DNA of 55,428 bases from Cyclobacteriaceae bacterium (GCA_025350305.1 JANXYC010000185.1:1-55428); one strand, 5' to 3'; counted from the first letter of the stretch, positions 47,701 through 55,148 are shown. The notes: a model not told the origin generated them from the letters alone. A program made the numbers and translations.

Positions 47701-48094
47701 TTATATTACGTTACGTGCTTCGGACACGTTTAGTAATACCTCATCGGCCAGCATTTCATTTACAGTTTCCGACCAGCCTGGAATTCAAATTGAACAATGG
47801 ATCAGCTATCCAAACCCGGTGACATCGTCTACCACCTTCCATTTCAAACATAATCGCTCCGGAGAAGACCTGGAGGCGGTGGTGACAGTCTATGATCAGG
47901 TCGGTCAGCCAATGACTTCAAACACTTACCTGGTCAATGGTAGCGCGTATCAGGTGGACCTTCCCGTGTGGAATGCTACTACTGGCAGCGGGACAAAATT
48001 AACCGGAGGCCTATACTTGCTAAAGCTTTCGGTTCGTTCTCTGCTGGATGGTTCTAAAAATGAAAAAATAACGAAGGTTATAATATCCAATTGA
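44720..48094 (+). CDS. porU: Type IX secretion system sortase PorU
   Basis: PorU is the cell-surface C25 (gingipain-like) cysteine peptidase that removes the C-terminal sorting domain of T9SS cargo and attaches the protein to A-LPS. The start is TTG at 44720; it gives a normal signal peptide (MKQSVTLFFLLSWMAAHGQ), whereas the first ATG (MAAHG) would not. N-terminal PorU-type domains lead into the peptidase domain with catalytic H639 (NYTGHGNEQQW) and C673 (VTATCEFGRNDDPG). A C-terminal domain with WISYPNPVTSSTTFHF and GGLYLLKL resembles a T9SS sorting domain, as is usual for PorU. Length 1124 aa fits. porV follows 26 bp downstream. Confidence 0.94.
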   Translation: MKQSVTLFFLLSWMAAHGQTSSVLSSGKWYKLSVQLDGVYKIDYSLLRKLGISPDQVDPAKIQVYGGVNGMLPQANSSPRINELKELSIFVKGGEDGKFNKGDYILFFGQGPDSYQLIPGKKIFGYQNHLYADKNFYFLTLGNGGGRRMTDLESLAGNFPVSTGFDDFAYYETERFNDLHSGRDWFGEQFDTKSDYTIRFEIPGIIEGSSITLVSNVMAQSFSETSFQLSYNSVLIGEQKVPPIANAQYAPKGIEITDTLVKTSTTVKAATQANQDIRLKFIKAATGRSVGYLDYLLLQTKRKLALYGDQTIFHSLRSLDQPVTSFSIAAMPIDGMVWDVTDPFNARIQRLTNGSGAATFAATSVSLRKYIALSNKNYPLPAAEGEVPNQNLHGLTSLDFLIVSAPEFLLEAQRLASHRQSKNSLSSVVATTTQVYNEFSGGKQDITAIRDLVKYLYDSNSGIKYLLLFGRGSYDYKNYLPYNKNFVPTYESRNSLSPLETYSSDDYFAFLENNEGNWGENPAEAHTMDIGVGRLPVKKIEEAKTVVTKIIQYENQNWGDWRKEILFVADDGDYNIHQGQADQMAETIEANHPEFNTQKIYLDAFQQKMSQIGQVSPEATTALSNAVRKGVVIVNYTGHGNEQQWMQERILDQVSLDKWKTASRYPLLVTATCEFGRNDDPGLISTAELSLIKKDGGSIGLVTTARPVNSSTNFTLNKAFYQSLLTKDQNQFRPLGAVLRDTKNNSIAGVSNRNFSLLGDPSMKLALPESEVRVTQIINLSSGSDTLKGLSKIRLIGRVYRNGLADAGYKGTVSIALYDKATSGETKGDENPPFAFKGRENAVFHGQASIRDGQFEIEFIIPKSINPAVGSGKISLYAFSETNGNDVTGIQVPVKIGSLEKLPGTDSKGPTIELYMGDTTFVDGGISGSDSRIVAILSDENGINTSNFIPQNNITATLDDTVTFMLNKYYQSDVDNPKRGKVSYPVDDMKPGLHYITLRASDTFSNTSSASISFTVSDQPGIQIEQWISYPNPVTSSTTFHFKHNRSGEDLEAVVTVYDQVGQPMTSNTYLVNGSAYQVDLPVWNATTGSGTKLTGGLYLLKLSVRSLLDGSKNEKITKVIISN

Positions 48095-48095
48095 T

Positions 48096-48103
48096 TATCT
48101 TTA
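48096..48103 (+). promoter_or_regulatory. Possible -7 box upstream of porV
   Basis: TATCTTTA is one mismatch from TAnnTTTG and lies 17 nt before the chosen porV ATG, just past the porU stop. It may give porV additional transcription. Confidence 0.25.
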
Positions 48104-48120
48104 TCCCTTAGATGTTGATT

Positions 48121-49287
48121 ATGAAGAAGTTAGCGTTGGCTTTAATCACCTCACTTGGGGTCGGCGAGTTGTATGCGCAGACCATTGGCTCTTCCGGCAC
48201 CTCCCTCATTGGGCAGGATAGTACCAATAAAGTGATAACAACAGCCGTTCCATTCCTTGGCATTACACCTGATTCGCGAGCCGCGGGGATGGGTGATGCG
48301 GGCGTCGCTACTTCCCCGGATGCTAACTCTGGCTATTGGAATTCGGCCAAGCTTGTTTTTATCGACAAAGGCTCGGGTGGTTCGTTATCGTATACACCTT
48401 GGTTGGGTAAGATTATTAATGACATGAAAATTATTTACCTGTCAGGATTTTACAAAATCAATCGCAAGCAGGCCGTCGCTGCTTCTATGAAATATTTCGA
48501 TCTTGGGCAAGTGCAATTCAATCAAGGTCCTAATCCCCAGGATCTGTTGGGAAGATATAATCCGAGAGAATTTGCTTTTGATGTGACCTATTCTGCTTTA
48601 TTAACGGAGCACATGAGCATTGGAGGATCTCTTCGCTACATACACTCCAATCTTACAGGATATTTATCGACGAATTCATTTGATGCAAGGCCAGGTAACT
48701 CCGTTGCGGTAGATCTGGGCTTTTATTATACCAAGCCGATGGTGTGGAGAAATTCTAATCTGGCTTTTGGAGCGACCATCACCAACCTTGGTGGAAAGAT
48801 TTCCTATTCGGATGCTAATAACAAAGACTTCCTTCCCACCAACATGAGGATTGGAACGGCTTACAAAATGGATTTGGATGCACAAAATAGCTTGTCTTTC
48901 GCATTGGACTTCAACAAATTGATGGTCCCCAGCCCGTATCCTGGCAGTAAGGCCAAACCCATGTTGAGCGGCGTACTCGGTTCTTTTTCAGATGCAAAAG
49001 GGGGAATCAGTGAAGAAATAGCCGAAATCACAACTTCTCTTGGTATGGAGTATTGGTATAAAGACTTAGTTGCCGGCCGGCTCGGATACTTTTATGAAGC
49101 GAAAGAAAAGGGCAATCGCAAATATCTCACGGCAGGTGTTGGATTTCGCAAAGATAAGTTTGGATTGGATGTTGCATACTTAGTGCCTACGAATAAGCGC
49201 GAAAATGCCCTCGCTGAAACCTTGCGCTTTACTGTCATGATGCTCTTTAAAAAGAAAGAGAAAGAAGAAGAAGCCCCTGCCGATTGA
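48121..49287 (+). CDS. porV: Type IX secretion outer membrane protein PorV (LptO)
   Basis: PorV is a 14-strand outer-membrane barrel that collects T9SS cargo from the translocon and passes it to PorU. The 388-aa protein has a signal peptide (KKLALALITSLGVGELYAQ) and the signature GITPDSRAAGMGDAGVATSPDANSGYWN, followed by regular barrel strands. The start at 48121 was preferred to an ATG at 48112 that adds only MLI. Direct porU-porV adjacency is standard in Bacteroidota. A Glu/Lys-rich C-terminus (KKKEKEEEAP) is a small oddity. Confidence 0.94.
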   Translation: MKKLALALITSLGVGELYAQTIGSSGTSLIGQDSTNKVITTAVPFLGITPDSRAAGMGDAGVATSPDANSGYWNSAKLVFIDKGSGGSLSYTPWLGKIINDMKIIYLSGFYKINRKQAVAASMKYFDLGQVQFNQGPNPQDLLGRYNPREFAFDVTYSALLTEHMSIGGSLRYIHSNLTGYLSTNSFDARPGNSVAVDLGFYYTKPMVWRNSNLAFGATITNLGGKISYSDANNKDFLPTNMRIGTAYKMDLDAQNSLSFALDFNKLMVPSPYPGSKAKPMLSGVLGSFSDAKGGISEEIAEITTSLGMEYWYKDLVAGRLGYFYEAKEKGNRKYLTAGVGFRKDKFGLDVAYLVPTNKRENALAETLRFTVMMLFKKKEKEEEAPAD

Positions 49288-50549
49288 TGATCCCGCTGGA
49301 CAGAACCGAGGCCCCACCCTTTCAACTTTCTTCCGATTATTCCCTCGCTCGTCCGGAGATTTTTCAACTATCCGGAAATCAAAAACTTTTTGCTTTCCGC
49401 GATTTGCAGCAGGAGGCCGTTAAGTTGGAGTTAGTTTTCAAGGCTGGTAAATGGCATGAATCGAAGTTGGGCGTAAGTCACTTCACTTCCCACATGCTCT
49501 CAAAAGGCACCGACAAGAAAAATTCATTTCAAATTGCTGAAGGGTTGGATTCTCTGGGTGCTCAGCTTGAGATCAGTCCAGGTTTTGATTTCGTGTCGTT
49601 GTCTCTCTTCACCTTGCGAAAGAATTTATTGGCAGCGCTTCGGATTGTCGTGGAGTTGCTGGAAGGACCTTCGTTTGAGGGAGAGGAATTGAGATTGCTG
49701 AAAGAGATTTTTTCACAAGCCCTGCGCGTAAATAACGAGAAAACCAATGTCGTTGCATCCAAAGAGATTCGGAAGGCCGTCTTTGGAATCAGTCATCCCT
49801 ATGGCAGTTCCATGGAAGAAACGGATATAGAAAAAATTGACCGCCTGGATTTACAGCAATTTTTCCATGACCATTTCTCGCTTCATTCAGCTTTTCTTAT
49901 TGGTCGTTTGTCGGATGAAGAGGTTAAGGAAGTTGTAAAAATCATCCCCTCCCTGGTAACGCTAACCAAAAAAGAGCCAACGTTTGAAAATCGCCCCGGG
50001 CTATCGCATACGATTACAAAACCGGGTAGTGTTCAGGCCTCTATACGGTTAGGGAAAAAGTGTTTACCAAAAACCGACAGCAGTGAGTACTTTGAGGCTG
50101 TGATGTTCAATCACATTTTGGGTGGATTCTTTGGCTCGCGGCTGATGAAGAATATTCGCGAAGAAAAAGGACTGACCTATGGAATTTATTCTTCGATGAA
50201 TCATTTTCTACGCAACAATTTCTGGATGATTGGCGCGGAGGTCAACCAGAAAAATGCGAGCGAAGCCATTCGGGAAATTAAAAGTGAGATTAAGATTCTT
50301 CAAGAGGAAAAAATATCCGTTCGTGAACTGGATGTTGCAAAAAATTATTTCATTGGAAGCTGGCAGTCGGAAAATTCGACTCTTTTCGCGGTGGCGGATA
50401 AGGTGAAAAGCCTTCACCTGTGGAATCTAGGGGAAGATTATTACACAAAACTGTTAAGTCATCTGCAGGAAATTACGCCGGAGCAGATTCAAAATGCAGC
50501 AAATACTTATTTTGGAGGGGATGATTTATTTGAAATTCAGGTAGGGTAG
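49287..50549 (+). CDS. M16-family peptidase homologue lacking the catalytic glutamate
   Basis: A 420-aa M16 (insulinase/pitrilysin-type) single-unit protein. The N-terminal half has the M16 opening (LVFKAGKWHESKLGVSHF), but the zinc motif HxxEH reads H-F-T-S-H (SHFTSHMLSKG): both His remain and the catalytic Glu is Ser. The C-terminal domain is M16-typical (FNHILGGFFGSRLMKNIREEKGLTYGIYSS). By analogy with M16 pairs it may be a non-catalytic partner. The ATG at 49287 forms TGATG with the porV stop; a TTG at 49284 also fits. No second M16 gene is adjacent. Confidence 0.88.
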   Translation: MIPLDRTEAPPFQLSSDYSLARPEIFQLSGNQKLFAFRDLQQEAVKLELVFKAGKWHESKLGVSHFTSHMLSKGTDKKNSFQIAEGLDSLGAQLEISPGFDFVSLSLFTLRKNLLAALRIVVELLEGPSFEGEELRLLKEIFSQALRVNNEKTNVVASKEIRKAVFGISHPYGSSMEETDIEKIDRLDLQQFFHDHFSLHSAFLIGRLSDEEVKEVVKIIPSLVTLTKKEPTFENRPGLSHTITKPGSVQASIRLGKKCLPKTDSSEYFEAVMFNHILGGFFGSRLMKNIREEKGLTYGIYSSMNHFLRNNFWMIGAEVNQKNASEAIREIKSEIKILQEEKISVRELDVAKNYFIGSWQSENSTLFAVADKVKSLHLWNLGEDYYTKLLSHLQEITPEQIQNAANTYFGGDDLFEIQVG

Positions 50550-50580
50550 AAGTTAAATACTAAATCAAAAGATAATGAAA

Positions 50581-50801
50581 ATGAAAAAAGAAAAAATAAA
50601 ACTTTATGACACCGTGGCAATCCTAAAAGATATACCGGAAAAAAAGTGGTTTTTGGGCAAGTGGGTACCATCGTTGAAGAATTGGCTGAGGGTGTATTCG
50701 AAGTGGAGTTTGCAAATAAGCTTGGGGAAACCATTGCTGAGTTTGCCGTAAAAATCGAAGACCTTATGCTCCTCCATTATGAATTGGAATTTGCAAAATA
50801 A
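50581..50801 (+). pseudogene. DUF4926-like small protein gene interrupted by a frameshift
   Basis: The first frame from ATG 50581 (MKKEKIKLYDTVAILKDIPE) and a second frame ending at the TAA 50799-50801 (GQVGTIVEELAEGVFEVEFA, then NKLGETIAEFAV) join into one DUF4926-like ~73-aa protein if a single A is added to the seven-A run at 50639-50645. Without it the protein ends after 56 residues. DUF4926 proteins are small SH3-like folds of unknown role. The break may be a real mutation, an unstable homopolymer or a sequencing error. Confidence 0.75.
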
Positions 50802-50822
50802 TAAATAAGTCACTCATTTTAA

Positions 50823-50985
50823 CCCAGATCATGCATTAGAGAATTCAATTCAATTCTAAATTAATGAAAATCAGCTGATTACAGCAAGTTTTATTCCAAA
50901 CCATCCTAATGCTATGCATTAGAACTTAAGTGATTGATTCTCTGGCTGAAGAAAGTTATCCACAGACTCTAATGCATAATCTGGG
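50823..50985. mobile_element. 163-bp MITE-like element with 19-bp terminal inverted repeats
   Basis: The ends CCCAGATCATGCATTAGAG (50823-50841) and CTCTAATGCATAATCTGGG (50967-50985) are inverted repeats matching at 18 of 19 positions. The inside is AT-rich, without a gene, and contains the palindrome CTAATGC-TAT-GCATTAG at 50906-50922, so the motif GCATTAG occurs four times in alternating orientation. An 8-bp direct repeat, CATTTTAA, touches the left end (50815-50822) and recurs 6 bp beyond the right end (50992-50999), possibly a target duplication. No transposase lies nearby. Confidence 0.6.
50956..50964 (+). promoter_or_regulatory. DnaA-box-like nonamer
   Basis: TTATCCACA is a perfect match to the strong DnaA box, inside the MITE-like element next to its right repeat. 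It is alone; a single box does not make an origin. Confidence 0.25.
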
Positions 50986-51001
50986 ATAAAGCATTTTAAA
51001 T

Positions 51002-51257
51002 TTAATTTTTCCCATTTTGCATAGATGCCTTCTGCTGGGACAGCGTGATGAGATTGCTGATTTTCTTATACTTCTCTGGATGGATGAAATACCGAACGAG
51101 ACGCAGGTTTTGAACAGGTACAGCTTGAGTAAGATTGACCAAGAGTTACCCAAAGTGCGTGGTGAGTAGCATACCGTTGCAAAACCGTTTCGCGCGTTCC
51201 CGTTGTAACCGCTTCAGACCAAAACCGGGTCACCTGGAATACCTTACCGTCATTCAA
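51002..51257 (-). pseudogene. Decayed minus-strand coding trace, family unknown
   Basis: Two protein-like segments lie in neighbouring minus-strand frames: MNDGKVFQVTRFWSEAVTTG and on to ATHHALWVTLGQ (from ATG 51257), and then NLRLVRYFIHPEKYKKISNL to a stop at 51002. Joined they would make one ~85-aa protein broken by a frameshift around 51120-51140. I recognise no family. It may be the remains of a gene tied to the mobile element beside it, or chance. Confidence 0.25.
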
Positions 51258-51306
51258 TTTGGAGGGCTAAGGTTTCGCTTATTAATGTCAACTAAGTAGA
51301 AAGTGT

Positions 51307-52583
51307 TTAATGAGCAACAATAAACTGTTGAACTACATATTCGCCTAAGATACTGGCGCGAACTATATATCTATCAGATACCATGTGTTTTGTATCAACC
51401 AAGACGGATTTTTGCATCGTTTTTTGGGCAAATACTTGAGAACCATCCTTTGTAGAAAATATTGCGATCTCCATTTCTGAGTTATCAAAATCTAGTTGTG
51501 TGATTTTACTCTTCAGTAATGACAAATCAACTTTTATATGATCTTTTGCCGGATTGGGACTCATGCTAATTGCCATCCGTTGCTGTTGTCCTCCGCCTCC
51601 GCCACAATCTATAACGTTTAAAGTATTTACCTTAGGCGCACCTGATCCGCAGGAATTTGAAGCCGTCATCATAACTGTGTAGGAAGCGACATACGAAGGA
51701 ATAAAGTTAAAACTTGGTGTGGCACTCAAACCATTGAATATTTGTGTTCCTCCGTCGAAAACTTGTAAAAAATATAAAGTAGCGTTTGCCGCACCAAAAG
51801 AACTTATTGTAATTCCGCTGTTAAGGCAGTTACCATCAAAAAGTATTTTTCCGGGAGTCCCAGGCGCAGCTAGGTAGGTGGTTATTGTAGCTGGCGTAGC
51901 CCCATCACCAGCACATTGCTGCATATTGGCCGCAACAAAAATCTGGTTTTGTCCTGCAGTCGACCCAACGGTAATCGTTGCGACGTTGGATTAGCGTACA
52001 GGTTATTCAACGTTAAGGATGGACCAGCCGTCCCATTGATTAACCAACTTGCGTTAGGTACTGTGTATGTATAAGAGTATGCTTGATCGACAAGCGAAGC
52101 GGTAATAGTGAAAGCGGTTCCCGTACAGGACTCAGCCGGTACACCGGTTATTGACGTTGGCGGGGAAATTCCAACTTTTACATTAATCTCGGATGGCCCA
52201 CCGCTACCGCCATTCGTGCAAAGTGCTGACGCGCCCAAGCGGTAGCCACCATTGGAAAAAGCTATAACTCTAATATCACCACCTGGCTGACATGGATAAC
52301 AACCAAGGCAACAGTCAATTTCTTTTCCAAGATTAACTCCATTTTGGTCCAGAAATGCCGCATCACCAACAATCCGCCAACGGACCGAAGCCCAACTTCC
52401 ACAAGCAAATGAAGGGGGACTTGCCTGGAAAATAGCAACAGTGTTCTTGCATACCAAATGAGGTCCATAAACTGAAAGACCGCCGCATCCGTATGCTGCC
52501 AACGTATGAATCGTCATGATTGCTAACAATATCCCAAACACCTGAATGTATTTTCCGATTTTAGGCTGGAAATTTGTTTTCAT
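51307..52583 (-). pseudogene. Secreted T9SS cargo protein with sorting domain, split by a frameshift
   Basis: The N-terminal frame (start 52583) has a signal-like opening (MKTNFQPKIGKYIQVFGILL and AIMTIHTLAAYG), a Cys/Gly-rich region (CCLGCYPCQPGGDIRVI) and Ig-like repeats. It then shifts frame near 51976-51981. The other frame resumes with TITVGSTAGQNQIFVAANMQ, more Ig-like sequence, a Gly-Gln linker and a type A T9SS sorting domain (MAISMSPNPAKDHIKVDL to the C-terminal IVAH). Adding one base near 51980 restores a ~425-aa protein, so it is either a recent pseudogene or a sequencing error. Its sorting domain makes it a candidate PorU substrate. Confidence 0.8.
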
Positions 52584-52637
52584 CTTGAGTGAATATTTAA
52601 TACATTTAAAGTTAACAGAATTTACCAGAGTAAAAAA

Positions 52638-53261
52638 TTGAAAAGATTAATTTTCTACTGTTTATTTTTCTGGTGTGCTTCAACAGCCGCTAGTTCTCAG
52701 GACTCAGTTGCTACGAAGGGGATCCGGGGTAAGAAGCAGTCCTACGTGAAATTTGCAGCTTACCCCTTCTTCTACACCTCCCTCTTTCAGAAAGATGCCC
52801 TGCGGCTGATTTTGCACTATGAATCCCAGTTCAAGTTGGGAAGCAAGTTTACCTATGATGTAGTGGCGGAATATTCCAATTTCTCATTCACTTCGTACGC
52901 CAATGGAGTGCTCGTTTCAAGTATCCCAAATAATATAAATATTAACATACGTCCTCAAATCAGATATTATTTGAATGGAACGGCATTTCATAAGTACTTT
53001 GTTGGCGCATACCCAGTATACTTGTATCATGATATTCCATCGGCAACTGATGTCAAAGGCAATTATTTCGGTGCTGGTTTAGTTGCCGGATACCAGTTTT
53101 TTGTTTGGGATAGGATTCCGATAGAGATTAACACGCTTCTATTTTACACAGTTTCGAATGGTTCAAACATTAATTCGCAAGGTCAGCCGACACTTAGAGA
53201 CTACTACGGCTCGCTAACTTTCGAGTTGAATTTTGGTTTCCCGCTACGAAAGGAAAAATGA
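52638..53261 (+). CDS. Predicted small outer membrane beta-barrel protein
   Basis: A 207-aa protein with a signal peptide (MKRLIFYCLFFWCASTAASS) and aromatic-edged strands such as FAAYPFFYTSLFQKDALRL, IRPQIRYYLNG and the final SLTFELNFGFPL ending in a charged tail. It resembles DUF3575-type barrels but is not a firm match. The start is a TTG at 52638; no in-frame ATG gives a signal peptide. Its stop overlaps the lnt start by 4 bp, so the two genes are probably expressed together. Confidence 0.7.
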   Translation: MKRLIFYCLFFWCASTAASSQDSVATKGIRGKKQSYVKFAAYPFFYTSLFQKDALRLILHYESQFKLGSKFTYDVVAEYSNFSFTSYANGVLVSSIPNNININIRPQIRYYLNGTAFHKYFVGAYPVYLYHDIPSATDVKGNYFGAGLVAGYQFFVWDRIPIEINTLLFYTVSNGSNINSQGQPTLRDYYGSLTFELNFGFPLRKEK

Positions 53262-54817
53262 TTAAACGGCAAGCTGTAGCGATTCTTATGTCCAGCTTTT
53301 TCTTCTATTTGGCATGGCCTCCGTTGCCCTTTGCCGCACTTATAATAGTTGCGTTGGTTCCCATTCTTTCAATTCACAATGATGTTAGTTTTCGTCGTTG
53401 GATCGTCGCCGTTCTAATTACACTTTTTGTCTGGAATCTTTCAACGACCTTCTGGTTGTACAATACTATCCCCTTTGGAGCGTGTTTGGTGCACGTCTTA
53501 AATTCATTGATGTTCACAATACCCTTCATTTTGTTTTGGTTTGCTAAGAATAGAATCCACCTCGGCCTGGCATATCCCACTTTCATTTTTTCATGGATTT
53601 CTATAGAATACCTTCACTTAAATTGGGAACTTGGTTTTCCGTTCTTGAATCTTGGAAATAGTCTGTCAATGTACCCACAAGTATTTCAATGGTATGAGTT
53701 TACTGGCGCTCTTGGCGGCACTTTGTGGATTTTGATCATTAACGTATTGCTTACTGAAATATTGATTGCTTGGAAGAAAAGCGATTTTGCTCGTAGACAA
53801 GTGATTGCCGTTGTAGTAATTGTTTTCATCCCGACACTATATTCATTTGTTCGTTACAACACATACATCGAAAATAGCACCACTAGTTCCGTCGAAATAA
53901 TAAGTCCGGCGATAGATTGCTACAGCGAAAAGTATCAGATGGATTTGGACTGGTTGACCGATAGGTATTTTTCACTAAGTCGCCGTGCGGCCGATCCAGA
54001 TTTCACCATCTGGCCCGAAACCGCAATTTCAGACGCAGGTTTGTTGGATGGTCTTTCTCAAAACCCTCATATCCAAAAAATACAAGGAGATTTGTCAGAG
54101 AATTCGAAAACATTGTTGGTAACCGGGGCGATTATCTATAAAAGGCGAGGAACGCTTTCAAATGATAATCCGGAACTAACCTTCTTTGAGCCACTTGGCG
54201 AATATCTAAGCGTTCATAATTCCGCACTTGCAATTCGTCCAGCCGGTGTGCCAATAATTGTCAGAGCAAAAGAAATCATGGTGCCTTTTGAAGAAACGAT
54301 TCCCTATCCAAAAGTTTTTGAGTGGGTTCGCTCCAAGGTTGGTACGTTGGGAGGATTTACATTTAGCAGTTTGGATAGCACTTTGGGTTTCGTAGAGCAT
54401 AATGGATTTAAAGTCACTCCTCTGATTTGTTACGAGATACTTTTTGGGTCAAAAGTGTCAAAGTTGTCATTGCAAAACGATTTCTTCTTTCTTTTGTTGA
54501 ATGAAGGCTGGTACCACAGTGATACTGGCTCAAAACAATTTCTTTACTATACAAGTTTGCGAGCTGTGGAAACTAGAAGAGCAATTGCGCGGTCCTCAAA
54601 CGTCGGGTTCTCGGCCATTATTGATCAAACCGGCATGATCGTAAAGGTCGTTCCTAAGATTTGGGAACCCACCCAACTTACAGGACTCTTAAACAAAGCC
54701 TCGTACAATACTTTTTACTCTTACTCTGGAGATCTAGTTGGTCAAATCGCGATTCTTTGCCTCTTCTTGATAATTGTACATTTAGTGGTGCAGATTTGGA
54801 GGCAGAAGCCCTCTTAA
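53258..54817 (+). CDS. lnt: Apolipoprotein N-acyltransferase
   Basis: Lnt adds the third acyl chain to lipoproteins in the inner membrane. The 519-aa protein has six or seven membrane segments and a nitrilase-like domain whose catalytic triad is complete: E254 (TIWPETA), K338 (VRAKEIMVPF) and C391 (LICYEILFG). Typical motifs NEGWYHSDTGSKQF and RAVETRRAIARSSNVGFSA follow. It overlaps the upstream small barrel gene by 4 bp. Many lipoproteins in the window are its possible substrates. Confidence 0.92.
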   Translation: MIKRQAVAILMSSFFFYLAWPPLPFAALIIVALVPILSIHNDVSFRRWIVAVLITLFVWNLSTTFWLYNTIPFGACLVHVLNSLMFTIPFILFWFAKNRIHLGLAYPTFIFSWISIEYLHLNWELGFPFLNLGNSLSMYPQVFQWYEFTGALGGTLWILIINVLLTEILIAWKKSDFARRQVIAVVVIVFIPTLYSFVRYNTYIENSTTSSVEIISPAIDCYSEKYQMDLDWLTDRYFSLSRRAADPDFTIWPETAISDAGLLDGLSQNPHIQKIQGDLSENSKTLLVTGAIIYKRRGTLSNDNPELTFFEPLGEYLSVHNSALAIRPAGVPIIVRAKEIMVPFEETIPYPKVFEWVRSKVGTLGGFTFSSLDSTLGFVEHNGFKVTPLICYEILFGSKVSKLSLQNDFFFLLLNEGWYHSDTGSKQFLYYTSLRAVETRRAIARSSNVGFSAIIDQTGMIVKVVPKIWEPTQLTGLLNKASYNTFYSYSGDLVGQIAILCLFLIIVHLVVQIWRQKPS

Positions 54818-54913
54818 ATCACCTGTGTTCTTTGCGGTACTCGGTGATCCAATATTGTAAGACGCCTTTCTATTCAAGTAGCGTTTTGACAACCGTTGCA
54901 ACCACCTGGGGCT

Positions 54914-54983
54914 AATATTCCGGTAATCATTTGACCCACGCCCTGTTCGGGAACGGTCAATATTCCGGCAATGATCTGACCCA
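54914..54983. repeat. Direct repeat pair, possible IS21-type transposon end
   Basis: A 25-bp unit at 54914-54938 (AATATTCCGGTAATCATTTG and five more bases) recurs at 54959-54983 with three changes (AATATTCCGGCAATGATCTG). Multiple spaced copies of a ~20-25-bp sequence are typical of the ends of IS21-family elements; no istA or istB gene is visible, so this would be a leftover end. Confidence 0.45.
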
Positions 54984-55036
54984 CCCTGGCCGTCCCGGCG
55001 TAGGCAAGTGTCTGCGAGGAGAGGTTTATTAAATAA

Positions 55037-55063
55037 AAACCCCATCTCTTTCGAGTGGGGTTT
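55037..55063 (-). terminator. Hairpin terminator, copy A
   Basis: On the minus strand AAACCCCA-CTC-GAAA-GAG-TGGGGTTT with T runs on either side lies just downstream of the truncated 5S copy. It equals the rRNA operon terminator at 55331-55357. Confidence 0.75.
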
Positions 55064-55072
55064 TTTAAAAAA

Positions 55073-55121
55073 GTCAGGCAACGACTTACTCTCCCGGGTT
55101 TTACCCCAGTACCATCAGCGC
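55073..55121 (-). pseudogene. Truncated 5S rRNA copy (3' end only)
   Basis: The ~49 nt match the 3' end of the 5S rRNA at the right edge of the window exactly (on the minus strand ending GTCGTTGCCTGAC). Homology then breaks at 55121, where a palindromic insert begins; a few more bases of 5S-like sequence (GGGTGGGCTT) resume at 55154. Confidence 0.75.
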
Positions 55122-55148
55122 CCGCCGTCGCGAGGCGCTATGGCGGGC
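55120..55148. repeat. Palindromic insert within the 5S copy
   Basis: GCCCGCC (55120-55126) and GGCGGGC (55142-55148) form a 7-bp stem around GTCGCGAGGCGCTAT. The pentamer CAGCG occurs immediately before (55116-55120) and after (55150-55154), as a target duplication would. From here to 55287 no gene or further feature was seen. Confidence 0.5.

Larger units (their letters stand above)
54818..55072. other. Region after lnt with decayed coding trace and IS-like repeats
   Basis: Right after lnt a minus-strand frame reads VVKTLLE, a stop, then KGVLQYWITEYRKEHR before a stop at 54819, which looks like the broken C-terminal end of a gene of unknown family. Next come the direct repeats at 54914-54983, then the first 5S-associated repeat starting at 54995. 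No intact gene was found. Confidence 0.4.
54995..55121. repeat. Copy A of a ~127-bp repeat (terminator plus 5S 3' end)
   Basis: This stretch is nearly identical to 55288-55415: only about three substitutions and one one-base length change. Each copy contains the hairpin terminator and the 3' end of a 5S rRNA in minus orientation, so the ends of an rRNA operon have been duplicated in tandem about 290 bp apart. Confidence 0.85.

Noticed and set aside
54782..55081. 99-aa minus-strand frame after lnt
   Set aside because: It crosses the direct repeats, the repeat unit and the terminator; no protein-like pattern over its length.
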